Positions 8,465-16,512 of a stretch of DNA of 64,000 nucleotides are shown piece after piece. Position 1 is the first letter of the stretch. Every line of letters starts with the position of its first letter. The position numbers and the translations under genes were made by a program. Below the pieces are notes generated by a model, which was not told where the DNA came from, made no database searches, and saw only the letters and a list, made by a program, of their open reading frames with translations. The stretch is from Flavobacterium soli DSM 19725 (GTDB taxonomy: Bacteria; Bacteroidota; Bacteroidia; Flavobacteriales; Flavobacteriaceae): assembly GCF_000422705.1 (NCBI RefSeq), contig NZ_AUGO01000007.1:264719-328718 (forward strand), in the 5' to 3' direction.

Positions 8465-9874
8465 ATGTACACTCCAACTCTTTGGTCATTGCGACTCGGA
8501 TATTCGGCAAAACAAGCCAAAACCATTGAAAAAATAGGTTTGAAAAAGTTCTTGGATGAATCTTTTGCTACAAAAATTGATTCTAAAATTCCTGATTTTC
8601 TTAAAGACAGTCCCAAAACCCTTGCTGATTTCAAGGAAATTCGAAAAATGACAAAAGACAGTCCTGACAAAAAGAAAGAAATGCAAAAAGAAAAAATTCA
8701 AACTTCATTGGAAATGAAAATGTGGTGGATTAACAAAATGAGGGAAGACGAATTTCCGCTTCGCGAAAAAATGACTTGTTTCTGGCACAATCATTATGTT
8801 TCGACTTTCCAGAAAGTAAGGGTGAATTATTATATTTTTCAGCACAATCAAATTCTCAGAGAAAACGCATTTGGCAATTATAAAACCTTGACAAAAAAAA
8901 TCATCCAAAGCAATGCGATGGTGCGATATTTGGACAATGTCGACAATCGAAAACACAAATTAAACGAAAACCTAAGTCGAGAATTACTCGAACTTTTCAC
9001 CCTAGGTATTGGCAATTATACCGAACAAGATATTAAAAATGGAGCCAAAGGTCTAGCGGGATTGGGCATTGGCGAAGAAAATGCGGTTTACAGAAAAAAA
9101 TTCGAGGATAATGAACCTTTTGTTTATCTCGGAAAAAAAGGGAATTTCAAAGTAGACGAAATGATTGACATCATTTTCGAACAGCCCAACATTCCGTATC
9201 TTATTACCCGAAAGATATTGAAATGGTTCATTTACGATCATCCAAAGGAAGAAATGGTTCAGTATTATGGCGATTATTTCAAGAAAATGAATTTTGAAAT
9301 TAAGCCCCTATTGACCAAAATTTTCACCGAAGAATATACCAAAGACAATGCGGGGTCCAAAATAAAAAATCCATTGGAGTATGTGCTGCAAATGATGCAC
9401 GAACTGAATGTACAAAACCCTGATGGTAAATTGATTGCCACATTCATCAAGGACCAAGGAATGAATTTGTTCAACCAACCCAATGTAAAAGGATGGGACG
9501 GCGGAAATTCCTGGCTCACTTCACAAGTTTTCTTGCAACGAAACAACATTGCCGATTTGATTTGCAATAGAAAAAACTTAGCCCTAGCCAAAAAAATAAA
9601 CAATGACAGCTCGATGATGGAAGAGGAAGCAATGAAGAAGCAAAATCCAAACCAGCAACTGAAAGTAAAATTAGAATGGAACAAAGAAGGCGACAACAAG
9701 CAAATCATCGCCGAACTCAAAAATAGATTGTTGTTTCAAACGGATGAAACCGACCAACAAGATTTTGAAAAAATACTAAAATACGATTTCGATAGCAAAA
9801 CCGAAGGTTCAGAAAATGCGGTATTACGATTGTTTAATTTTATGGTTAAAACACCTGAATTCCAACTCATTTAA
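8465..9874 (+). CDS. DUF1800 family protein
   Basis: A 469-residue protein of the DUF1800 family, unknown function, found in many environmental bacteria almost always beside a DUF1501 gene. Family features visible: N-terminal LWSLRLGYSAKQAKTIE, the FWHNHYVSTFQK block, ENLSRELLELFTLGIGNYTE, and the C-terminal QPNVKGWDGGNSWLTS. No obvious signal peptide with the ATG at 8465. It is followed after 13 bp by the DUF1501 gene, so they are one operon. A role in an exported or cell-surface process is inferred only from the Tat-type partner. Confidence 0.9.
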   Translation: MYTPTLWSLRLGYSAKQAKTIEKIGLKKFLDESFATKIDSKIPDFLKDSPKTLADFKEIRKMTKDSPDKKKEMQKEKIQTSLEMKMWWINKMREDEFPLREKMTCFWHNHYVSTFQKVRVNYYIFQHNQILRENAFGNYKTLTKKIIQSNAMVRYLDNVDNRKHKLNENLSRELLELFTLGIGNYTEQDIKNGAKGLAGLGIGEENAVYRKKFEDNEPFVYLGKKGNFKVDEMIDIIFEQPNIPYLITRKILKWFIYDHPKEEMVQYYGDYFKKMNFEIKPLLTKIFTEEYTKDNAGSKIKNPLEYVLQMMHELNVQNPDGKLIATFIKDQGMNLFNQPNVKGWDGGNSWLTSQVFLQRNNIADLICNRKNLALAKKINNDSSMMEEEAMKKQNPNQQLKVKLEWNKEGDNKQIIAELKNRLLFQTDETDQQDFEKILKYDFDSKTEGSENAVLRLFNFMVKTPEFQLI

Positions 9875-9887
9875 AAAAATCAAGAAA

Positions 9888-11057
9888 ATGAACAGAAGAA
9901 ACTTTTTAACCCTAACAGGGACTTTCACAGGTGGTTCACTCCTATTACCTAATTTCCTATACTCTTTTGGCTCCCAAACCAATTTGGTTTTGGGCGAACA
10001 ATGCATCGTTTTCGTTCAATTGAATGGAGGAAACGATGGGCTGAACACCTTCATCCCATTTGAAGATGCACTGTATTATGATGTTCGTCCAAAAATTGCC
10101 CTTTCTAAAACTGAAGTGCTGAATTCATCCAAAGGAATGGCGTTTCATCCCGCTTTGAAAGGATTTGCCAGCATCCAGCAAAGTGGCGACTTGTCAGTAA
10201 TACAAAATGTAGGCTACCCGAATCCGGTTCGTTCCCATTTTAGAAGTCAGGAAATTTGGCAAACCGCACCCACCCATCAGGAATATCTAAGTGACGGCTG
10301 GCTGGGGCGTTATCTGGATTTGCAATGCAAAGAGCACCAACCGACGGCTGGAATAAACATTGACAGTATTGACAATTTAGCCCTAAAAGGTGAAGAACCC
10401 AACTCGATTACTGTAAAAGATCCAGACCGATTCAAAACCAAAAAAAAGGGTGAAAACGACAGTCAATTATCCAAAAACCCACAATTGGATTTTGTTCGAA
10501 AAATAGCCAATTCTGTTGTGGAAGGCTCGGATGAAATCCAAAAAGCTTTGGCAAAATCAGCTCCTGCGGATGTGGTTTATCCTAAAACGGCCTTGGCAAA
10601 AAATCTGGAATGGATTTCTAAATTGATAAAAGGAAAACTGAATTCAAAGGTGTATTATACTTCTCTTGGCGGTTTTGATACCCACGACAATCAACTCACC
10701 ATTCACAAAAACAAATTGACGGATCTCAACGATGCCGTTTATAGTTTCTATCAAGATTTGAAAAAATCACAGCAATTGCAAAACGTGACAATTGTAGTTT
10801 TCTCAGAATTTGGTCGCCGAGTGAAAGACAATGGACGAGGCACCGATCATGGAACGGCTGCACCTATGTTTGTAATTGGAGGAAATAACCGAGGGAAAAT
10901 TATGGGAAACAATCCCAATCTTGCCGACTTGGACAATGGCGATTTGAAACACGAAATTGATTTCAGAAGTGTGTATGCTTCTCTTTTGAAAAACAAATTG
11001 GATTTTGATTACACCAAAATTGGAATACAAAATAAAGCTTTGGAAGGTTTGTTTTAA
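9888..11057 (+). CDS. DUF1501 family protein with Tat-type signal
   Basis: The chosen ATG at 9888 gives MNRRNFLTLTGTFTGGSLLL, a twin-arginine-like signal followed by a hydrophobic segment; earlier in-frame codons lie within the DUF1800 gene. The 389-residue protein belongs to DUF1501, a sulfatase/alkaline phosphatase-fold family: VQLNGGNDGLNTFIPFED near the N-terminus, GGFDTHDNQ in the middle and FSEFGRRVKDNGRGTDHGTA toward the C-terminus. Likely exported folded. Substrate unknown. Confidence 0.9.
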   Translation: MNRRNFLTLTGTFTGGSLLLPNFLYSFGSQTNLVLGEQCIVFVQLNGGNDGLNTFIPFEDALYYDVRPKIALSKTEVLNSSKGMAFHPALKGFASIQQSGDLSVIQNVGYPNPVRSHFRSQEIWQTAPTHQEYLSDGWLGRYLDLQCKEHQPTAGINIDSIDNLALKGEEPNSITVKDPDRFKTKKKGENDSQLSKNPQLDFVRKIANSVVEGSDEIQKALAKSAPADVVYPKTALAKNLEWISKLIKGKLNSKVYYTSLGGFDTHDNQLTIHKNKLTDLNDAVYSFYQDLKKSQQLQNVTIVVFSEFGRRVKDNGRGTDHGTAAPMFVIGGNNRGKIMGNNPNLADLDNGDLKHEIDFRSVYASLLKNKLDFDYTKIGIQNKALEGLF

Positions 11058-11284
11058 AAGAGGAAATACAATACTACAGATGACTATAAAATATATAATA
11101 CTACAAACTCAGAATCTGATGGAAGCATATTTACTTTTATTGTATCGAGGTTTTCTCCATTATTTTGTCCTTCCCTCGAAGGAAGAATCACAATCGTTAC
11201 AATCTTGTCTTTCCTAAGATTTCCTTCTATGGGGTTTCCTCCTTAGTGGGAAGGACAACTAAACCAATTAACTGAATGACATTT
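11058..11284. repeat. Segmental duplication, copy II (decayed)
   Basis: Begins immediately after the DUF1501 stop codon and matches 7771-7996 in order and orientation, including the 5' part of the small membrane-protein gene and the palindrome. In this copy the palindrome has lost perfect pairing (outer TTGTCC at 11165 and GGACAA at 11253 still match), and the coding fragment is truncated. It is therefore the relic copy. Confidence 0.88.
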
Positions 11285-11344
11285 TCGCGCAATAGCCAGG
11301 GATATCAAGTTTTACAGAACGCTTGCCTTATGAAAAAACAATCT

Positions 11345-12385
11345 CTAAAACCATTTATCGCTTTTTCTAATATTGGTCTCCAAATAAGAATGCATTACCC
11401 TTTTCAACATATTTCTAACAGAGACGCCCTTTCTCGAAACAATTGGAAATCTTTCACGAATCACTTCATGATCTATATAGGGTACAATGGGAATATCCTG
11501 CTTCATATAGGTTTCAGAAATAGAAACGTTTTCGGCAGAAGGCTTAAAAGCTAAAAGGTATTTATAACGCCACAGGCCTCTTCTATAAGCTTGATATTGG
11601 TATTTTCCACACTTGCTGTTTTCAACTTGTGCAGCTGTTCTTCTTCCGAAGGCATGAGAAATTCTGCTGATAAAAATTCCAGGATAATACGACCTATGCA
11701 ACAACTTTATGGAAGGAAAAACATTTTCCGAAACATCATCAGACATAACATTTGCATAGCCGATTTTTTCCAAATCCTTTAGGTAGCTTCCCTCATAAAT
11801 AAAACTATTGGCCGCCCACGTTTTGGCCCACTTTCTCACAATTTCAGTATCTTTTGGATCCTGATGGGCTTTTAGAAACCAATCCGCCACGATTAACCTT
11901 CCGCCGGGCTTCAATATCCGAAAAGCTTCTTTCAGGAAGCCATCCTTTGGTTCAGAATAGAGGGCACTTTCTATTGCAAATATGACATCAAAGGTATTGT
12001 CTTCAAAATTGGTATTGCAATAATTTTGAAGCGAAAAATCAGTAAGATTGTTCGAATCCAAATTTTGCTTATTCTTCTTGGCCTGTTCCACCTGAAAAGG
12101 CGACAAGGAAATACCGTGGACTTTGCAACCAATGTGGTTGGCTAGAAAGATAGAGGTGCCACCCACCCCACATCCGGCATCCAAAACAACATCTGATTTC
12201 TTGATCTGTGCATGCTTTGCCACTTGATAATTATTGTTCCAAAGAGCCTGCCTGTGTGTTAGGGTATTTTCATCCCAATAACCATAATGCAAGGCTAGTG
12301 CGTTTTTAAGCTGCAATACAATCTCATAATCCCTATTGCATTCTTCATAATAGGTTTGAATTTCTTTTTTGTAATCTTCTGTCAT
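11345..12385 (-). CDS. Class I SAM-dependent methyltransferase, UbiE/sterol-type
   Basis: A 346-residue Rossmann-fold methyltransferase. N-terminal HYGYWDENTLTHRQA, SAM motif I VVLDAGCGVGGTS (about 66-78), post-I acidic region at GISLSPFQVEQAKK, and motif IV-like FDVIFAIESALYSEPKDGFL followed by RILKPGGRLIVADW. These resemble small-molecule C- or O-methyltransferases (gamma-tocopherol/sterol type). A C-terminal part of about 70 residues is unlike the usual family. Stands alone; substrate unknown. Confidence 0.85.
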   Translation of the reverse strand: MTEDYKKEIQTYYEECNRDYEIVLQLKNALALHYGYWDENTLTHRQALWNNNYQVAKHAQIKKSDVVLDAGCGVGGTSIFLANHIGCKVHGISLSPFQVEQAKKNKQNLDSNNLTDFSLQNYCNTNFEDNTFDVIFAIESALYSEPKDGFLKEAFRILKPGGRLIVADWFLKAHQDPKDTEIVRKWAKTWAANSFIYEGSYLKDLEKIGYANVMSDDVSENVFPSIKLLHRSYYPGIFISRISHAFGRRTAAQVENSKCGKYQYQAYRRGLWRYKYLLAFKPSAENVSISETYMKQDIPIVPYIDHEVIRERFPIVSRKGVSVRNMLKRVMHSYLETNIRKSDKWF

Positions 12386-12638
12386 ATAGTATTAGTTATG
12401 GAAAGAGGTAGTTCTAAATTGATGAATGCTTCTTAGATTGTATCATAGAAGCACATTACCGCAAATATAAAATAAAAATTAACAAAATAAATTACAAGAA
12501 TAATACAAACACCGATTCTAAACTTAAAGAAGACACTTGTTTAAAAAAAGCTTTTCTGTTCTCTACATTTTTTAGCTACCTGCCTTAGCCCAAAAAACCC
12601 ACCCTACTATTTAAAATCATTCCCTATCTTATGATCCT

Positions 12639-13064
12639 CTAAGAGGTTTGCTTCACACCGTCTCGAATTGCCGCTTCAAGTAGTTCAATATTGATGTCTT
12701 TAAGGGTTTTGAACTTAATACAATAGCCCGTTACACTTGCCTTACCTATTGTTTTTCCATAGGTTTCAGGTAAATACTTTTTGTCCTGAATACCCATAAT
12801 ATAAACCGATATTCCTTTCGTGTTTGCACTGATACCAATTTGGTAAAATTCTTTGGTTTTGCCGTCAGCATATTTTAGGGTCTGAAGTCCATAGCCTATA
12901 TTGGGATTACTGACAATTTTCCCTTTGTCATCTTTACCGTCTAAAAACCATAGTCTACCTTTTGGAATTGCCAGAAGTATGCGTTTGTGCAAAGCTTCAA
13001 TGTCTAAACGTTTTGTGTCAGGCTGTGAAGCAATGTAATCTCGGATTTGTTCTTGGATGTTCAT
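12639..13064 (-). CDS. DUF1801 (YdhG-like) domain protein
   Basis: About 141 residues starting MNIQEQIRDYIASQPDTKR; two upstream in-frame ATGs exist (13070, 13094) but this one matches the family's usual start. The KGRLWFLDGKDDKGKIVSNP, YGLQTLKYADGKTKEFYQIG and VTGYCIKFKTLKDINIELL blocks are those of DUF1801 proteins, small cytoplasmic proteins of unknown function. Stands alone. Confidence 0.8.
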   Translation of the reverse strand: MNIQEQIRDYIASQPDTKRLDIEALHKRILLAIPKGRLWFLDGKDDKGKIVSNPNIGYGLQTLKYADGKTKEFYQIGISANTKGISVYIMGIQDKKYLPETYGKTIGKASVTGYCIKFKTLKDINIELLEAAIRDGVKQTS

Positions 13065-13201
13065 TTGCATCTTTTTTAATGTACTGTCATACAATGACTG
13101 CTAACGTTTACAACTTTGACCTTTGCAAAGCATTAGATAATAAATAACATAATGGGTTTCAACTCGATTTTGATTGCACTTGTTTAATTGTGATTGATAA
13201 G

Positions 13202-13310
13202 CTAATATAAACAAAAAACCGCAAGTTGCTTTGCGGTTGTGTCTTATGTGCACAGAATGCAATTCTGCGCGAACTGTTGTGGATATCCAAGCGATCAGAA
13301 CATCTATTGA
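13202..13310 (-). ncRNA. Putative small RNA, repeat copy 2
   Basis: Read on the minus strand, this intergenic repeat forms hairpin 1 with a 9-bp stem (CAGAAT/ATTCTG core at 13253-13258 and 13262-13267, 3-nt loop) and then hairpin 2 with an 8-bp stem (13217-13224 with 13231-13238) followed by a run of T, the layout of a small RNA with an intrinsic terminator. It lies just downstream of the tag stop codon. Existence of a separate transcript is inferred from structure and from conservation in three copies. Confidence 0.45.
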
Positions 13311-13350
13311 TAATAATTATCTAATGCCATTAAAGTAGCATCTCTCATTT

Positions 13351-13902
13351 TCACTTTTTCATCCACATAGGTTTTTCTCTAAGTATTTGCTTATAGACAG
13401 GACAATTTTCTGAATGTGCTCCAGGCAAATAACCAATACTCATTAAAAATTCATTTACAATCTCACCGCCTGTGAAACGAAAAGTCTTTTTAAACAATTT
13501 CACCCATTCTTCTTTTGTTTTGGGACGATGGTGTTCAAGCCATTTCTCGAAGGATCCAAATTCTGCCTGTAGCGTCAGGATTGTTTTTGCATTTTCGATG
13601 GCAGCATTTACCTTTAAGCGGTTACGTATGATTCCGGCATCGGCTAAAAGCCTTTCGCTGTCTTTTTCGGTGTAGTTCGCCACTTTTTTAATATCGAAGT
13701 TACTGTACGCTTTCCTGAAGGAGGCTTCTTTTTTCAGAATGGTTTCCCAGCTTAACCCGGCCTGATTGATTTCCAAGACCAAACGACAGAACAACTCATT
13801 GTCATCGTGGATGGCAAAGCCGTAATACTTGTCGTGGTAATTTTTATGCAATGCTTTCTTTTCTTCAGACAGCATAGTTTCGATGGCAACACAATAGCTC
13901 AT
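13351..13902 (-). CDS. tag: 3-methyladenine DNA glycosylase I
   Basis: Base-excision repair enzyme that removes 3-methyladenine from alkylated DNA. The 183 residues include the Zn ligands expected of Tag (Cys4, His in NYHDKYYGF, and His and Cys in AHSENCPVYKQ), the QAGLSWETILKKEASFRKAY block, and DAGIIRNRLKVNAAIENA. Normal length. Follows the SDR and NTF2-like genes on the same strand with a 53-bp gap; may be read through from them. Confidence 0.93.
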   Translation of the reverse strand: MSYCVAIETMLSEEKKALHKNYHDKYYGFAIHDDNELFCRLVLEINQAGLSWETILKKEASFRKAYSNFDIKKVANYTEKDSERLLADAGIIRNRLKVNAAIENAKTILTLQAEFGSFEKWLEHHRPKTKEEWVKLFKKTFRFTGGEIVNEFLMSIGYLPGAHSENCPVYKQILREKPMWMKK

Positions 13903-13955
13903 AATTTGAATTTTTAAAATAGAGAGTGACCAAAGATAGTCACGCTCTGCTATAT

Positions 13956-14279
13956 TTAATCGGTTACTTTTAAATGCTGAATTTGTCCCTCAACAATATC
14001 AAAGTGAAACTTTAGCGTGATAGGGCTTCCCGGAAATGTTCCTGAACATTCAGCCGTTACGATGCTTGTTGTTCCGTTTTCGGTATATTCCAGTGGTTGC
14101 ATCACTGCTTGGTAGTTCTTGTTGGAGTGATCGATCCAACGCTCTATCTCAAGTCTTCCCTTGTGTGTTTTACCTTCGTCAAAGACTACGGCAGTTTCTG
14201 AAAACAAATTGGCATACGTCACGGCGTCAAATTCGTTCTGTGCTTTAATCAAGTCTGTTAGTACTTTTGGTAAGTTCAT
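13956..14279 (-). CDS. NTF2-like (SnoaL-type) protein
   Basis: A 107-residue NTF2-fold protein: LTDLIKAQNEFDAVTYANLF, then DEGKTHKGRLEIERWIDHSN, TAECSGTFPGSPITLKFHFD and the closing IVEGQIQHLKV. Such folds serve as small isomerases, lyases or binding proteins. It lies 22 bp after the SDR stop codon, so the two form an operon that is divergent from an HxlR regulator. Confidence 0.85.
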   Translation of the reverse strand: MNLPKVLTDLIKAQNEFDAVTYANLFSETAVVFDEGKTHKGRLEIERWIDHSNKNYQAVMQPLEYTENGTTSIVTAECSGTFPGSPITLKFHFDIVEGQIQHLKVTD

Positions 14280-14301
14280 TGTTGTTATTTTTTAAAAATT
14301 A

Positions 14302-15084
14302 TTAAATTGTTGGTACTGTACCGCCATCGATTACATATTCGGTTCCTGATAAATAACTGGCTCTCGGAGAAACAAGAAAACCAACCAATTCAGCTACTTC
14401 TTCCGGCTCAGCAGGTCTGCCGAAAGGTATTCCGCCCAATGCATCCATAACGCCTTGCTGTGCTTCTTCTACAGTGCTATTGGCGTTTCTTGCAATCTCA
14501 GCCAACCACGCTTTCGATGCTCCTGTATTGATCCATCCAGGAGAAACAGTTAGCACCCGGACACCTTTAGGCGAAACTTCATTTGATAGACTCTTACTAT
14601 AGTTTCTCAATCCTGCTTTTGCAGCCGCATAAGGCAAAGTAGAATCGTACAATGGCAATATACCTTTGATAGAAGCGATGTGAATAATGACACCGCTTTT
14701 TCGATCTAGCATTTGCGGTAAAAATCCCCTGTCCAATCGTACTGGAGCAAGCAAATTAGCCTGTAGAGTCGATTCCCAATCTTCATCAGATAATGCAGTA
14801 AAGCCACCGGCAGGCGTTGTGGATGAACCAAGATTGTTCACCAAAATGTCAAGCCTTCCGTAAGCCGAAAGCACTTCGCTGATTACTTTTTGTGTTCCTT
14901 CTGCTTTGCTCAAGTCGGACGCAATGAAATGCAGTTTGCTGTTCTCTTTTTCTGGTGCGTTTCTCGCAGTGACAATAACCGTTGCTCCAGCTTGTAGCAA
15001 CCTTTCTGCAATTGCGCTACCGGCTCCTTTTGTACCTCCTGTTACTAAGGCAATTTTGCCTGATAATTCGTTTTGATAATCCAT
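14302..15084 (-). CDS. Short-chain dehydrogenase/reductase
   Basis: NAD(P)-dependent oxidoreductase, 260 residues. Cofactor motif VTGGTKGAGSAIAERLL at about 14-30, NNLGSS, catalytic Ser in VIIHIASIKGIL and YAAAKAGLRNYSKSL (Tyr-x-x-x-Lys). C-terminus SYLSGTEYVIDGG is classical. First gene of an operon with the NTF2-like protein and transcribed away from an HxlR-type regulator, the common arrangement for regulator-controlled oxidoreductases that respond to electrophiles. Substrate unknown. Confidence 0.93.
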   Translation of the reverse strand: MDYQNELSGKIALVTGGTKGAGSAIAERLLQAGATVIVTARNAPEKENSKLHFIASDLSKAEGTQKVISEVLSAYGRLDILVNNLGSSTTPAGGFTALSDEDWESTLQANLLAPVRLDRGFLPQMLDRKSGVIIHIASIKGILPLYDSTLPYAAAKAGLRNYSKSLSNEVSPKGVRVLTVSPGWINTGASKAWLAEIARNANSTVEEAQQGVMDALGGIPFGRPAEPEEVAELVGFLVSPRASYLSGTEYVIDGGTVPTI

Positions 15085-15184
15085 CGTATAGTCGTTTTAA
15101 AATTGTTAGGTACAAATTTCTGAAGTATGTAAGTTTCTCACAAGTACGGAGTTACGATTCACATAGGGATAAATTTTTCCCCTA

Positions 15185-15215
15185 TTGCAGGAATTGGCAG
15201 ATAGGTTTACTTTTG
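15185..15215 (+). promoter_or_regulatory. Promoter of the HxlR gene, apparently leaderless
   Basis: TTG at 15185-15187 and TACTTTTG at 15208-15215 are separated by 20 bp, matching the Bacteroidota -33/-7 pattern. The HxlR ATG at 15220 is 5 bp after the -7 element, so transcription should begin at or within a base or two of the start codon. Confidence 0.7.
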
Positions 15216-15219
15216 TAGT

Positions 15220-15579
15220 ATGTATGAGAGAAAAACACTACCGAACTTAAATTGCGGACTTGATCTTATAGGCGAAGTGCTCTATGGCAAATGGAAGATC
15301 CGTTTGCTTTGGTTTATTAATGAAGGGTTTCAAAGGCCGAGCGAATTGCAACGCACAATACCGGATGCTTCACGCAGGGTACTGAATATTCAGCTGAAGG
15401 AATTGGAAGATCACGAACTGGTTTCAAAAGTAATTTACCCTGTTGTGCCGCCAAAAGTGGAGTATAGCCTGACGGATTTTGGAAAAACGCTAATTCCTAT
15501 AATTGCAGCCATCGGGGGTTGGGGTGATGAGCATGAAGAGCGTTTACGAAAGCTAATATTGAAAAGGTTAGAAGATTAG
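15220..15579 (+). CDS. HxlR-family transcriptional regulator
   Basis: A 119-residue winged-helix regulator of the HxlR/MarR-like family that typically senses reactive aldehydes, quinones or diamide through Cys. The typical N-terminus (NLNCGLDLIGEVLYGKWKIR) has a Cys at residue 12, followed by the DNA-binding RPSELQRTIPDASRRVLNIQ. Divergent from the SDR/NTF2 operon over an intergenic region of 135 bp, which it most likely controls. Confidence 0.93.
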   Translation: MYERKTLPNLNCGLDLIGEVLYGKWKIRLLWFINEGFQRPSELQRTIPDASRRVLNIQLKELEDHELVSKVIYPVVPPKVEYSLTDFGKTLIPIIAAIGGWGDEHEERLRKLILKRLED

Positions 15580-15625
15580 AATCTTTGCCAGAAAAAGTGG
15601 CTTCACTTTGTGTTTACGAGCTAGA

Positions 15626-15797
15626 AGCACGCGCCCAATGTTATTAAGTTAAGAATATAAAGATTCCGTTTTGTCATTCCGAAGAATGAGGAATCTCATA
15701 AAGTAGCTCTGCAAACTTGGATTTAGATGATGTGATTCCTCATTCTTCGGAATGACAAAAAAAAAACAGCTTAACTTAATGACATTGAGCACGCGCC
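15626..15797. mobile_element. MITE-like palindromic element with 10-bp target duplication
   Basis: The element itself is 15636-15787. Its ends are 18-bp inverted repeats with one mismatch (CAATGTTATTAAGTTAAG against the complement of CTTAACTTAATGACATTG). Inside is a perfect 27-bp inverted repeat, 15669-15695 with 15734-15760, around a 38-bp centre. Flanking the ends is the direct repeat AGCACGCGCC at 15626-15635 and 15788-15797, as expected of a target-site duplication. It has no coding capacity, so it would need a transposase from elsewhere. Confidence 0.8.
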
Positions 15798-15915
15798 AGC
15801 AAGGAAGCTACTATAAACAAAAAAACCGCAAGTTGCTTTGCGGTTGTGGTTTGTGGGCACAGAATGCAATTCTGCGTGAACTGTTGTGAAGATTCGAGAG
15901 ATCGGGTCTAAGTTC
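15798..15915 (-). ncRNA. Putative small RNA, repeat copy 3
   Basis: Minus-strand reading gives an 8-bp hairpin around CAGAAT-TGC-ATTCTG and then the AACCGCAA/TTGCGGTT hairpin followed by seven T, the same order as copy 2. It starts only a few bases after the GIY-YIG stop codon, so it could be a 3'-UTR-derived RNA or simply the terminator of that gene. The conserved sequence before the terminator hairpin suggests more than a terminator. Confidence 0.45.
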
Positions 15916-15917
15916 CA

Positions 15918-16391
15918 TCAATGATTTTCAAACGTGTTATTAATTGGATATGTTCCTAATTTGAGAGCAAGGTATGGTTCAAACATTGTCTGTAAAATAT
16001 CATTCTGTATAGCAATAAATTTGAATTCAATATTTATTAATTTCAATTTATGCTTTGTGAAAATTTCTATAAACTCTTCAATTTGCATTAGTTCCTTTCT
16101 TTTCTTTGATATTTTGCCATTCTTCACATACTCTATTTTCGCAAGGTTAAAAGCAAAACTCGCACTTTCACTTCCTGAACTTTTTCTAGTATGCCATTGA
16201 ATTCTTTTACGAATATTATTTGCACGCCCAACATAAATTGGTTTTCCTTTTTCGTAGAAAACATATATACCCCGATATGTAGGCAATTCATTCCTTTTTA
16301 CTAAATCAGAGTTATTAAATTCGTCATATAATTCTTTAAACAAAGAATCCATTTCTGCTAAATAAGGTTTTACTTGTTCTAATTTTTCCAT
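15918..16391 (-). CDS. GIY-YIG nuclease family protein
   Basis: A 157-residue protein with the GIY-YIG nuclease core: RGIYVFYEKGKPIYVGRANN (both Tyr residues of the motif), an Arg in NIRKRIQWHTRK and a Glu in MFEPYLALKLG followed by YPINNTFENH, which matches the metal-binding Glu position. No additional DNA-binding domain is visible. Such stand-alone nucleases can belong to repair, mobile elements or defence. Sits in the accessory part of the window upstream of a PIN-like gene on the same strand. Confidence 0.85.
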   Translation of the reverse strand: MEKLEQVKPYLAEMDSLFKELYDEFNNSDLVKRNELPTYRGIYVFYEKGKPIYVGRANNIRKRIQWHTRKSSGSESASFAFNLAKIEYVKNGKISKKRKELMQIEEFIEIFTKHKLKLINIEFKFIAIQNDILQTMFEPYLALKLGTYPINNTFENH

Positions 16392-16512
16392 TTTACATTT
16401 TAGTCATTGAAAATCAAATATTTATTTAATTCATTTCTACCTCGTACCCCTTATAAATTAATTATTAATCTCTTCTAAGAATAACACCTCACGTCATTTA
16501 AGGAGCAGGCTG

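Larger units (their letters stand above)
15580..15917. other. Intergenic region with a MITE-like insertion
   Basis: No gene between HxlR and the convergent GIY-YIG gene. It consists of copy 3 of the sRNA-like repeat (15602-15915), split by the 152-bp MITE-like element at 15636-15787 and its 10-bp target duplication. Confidence 0.85.
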
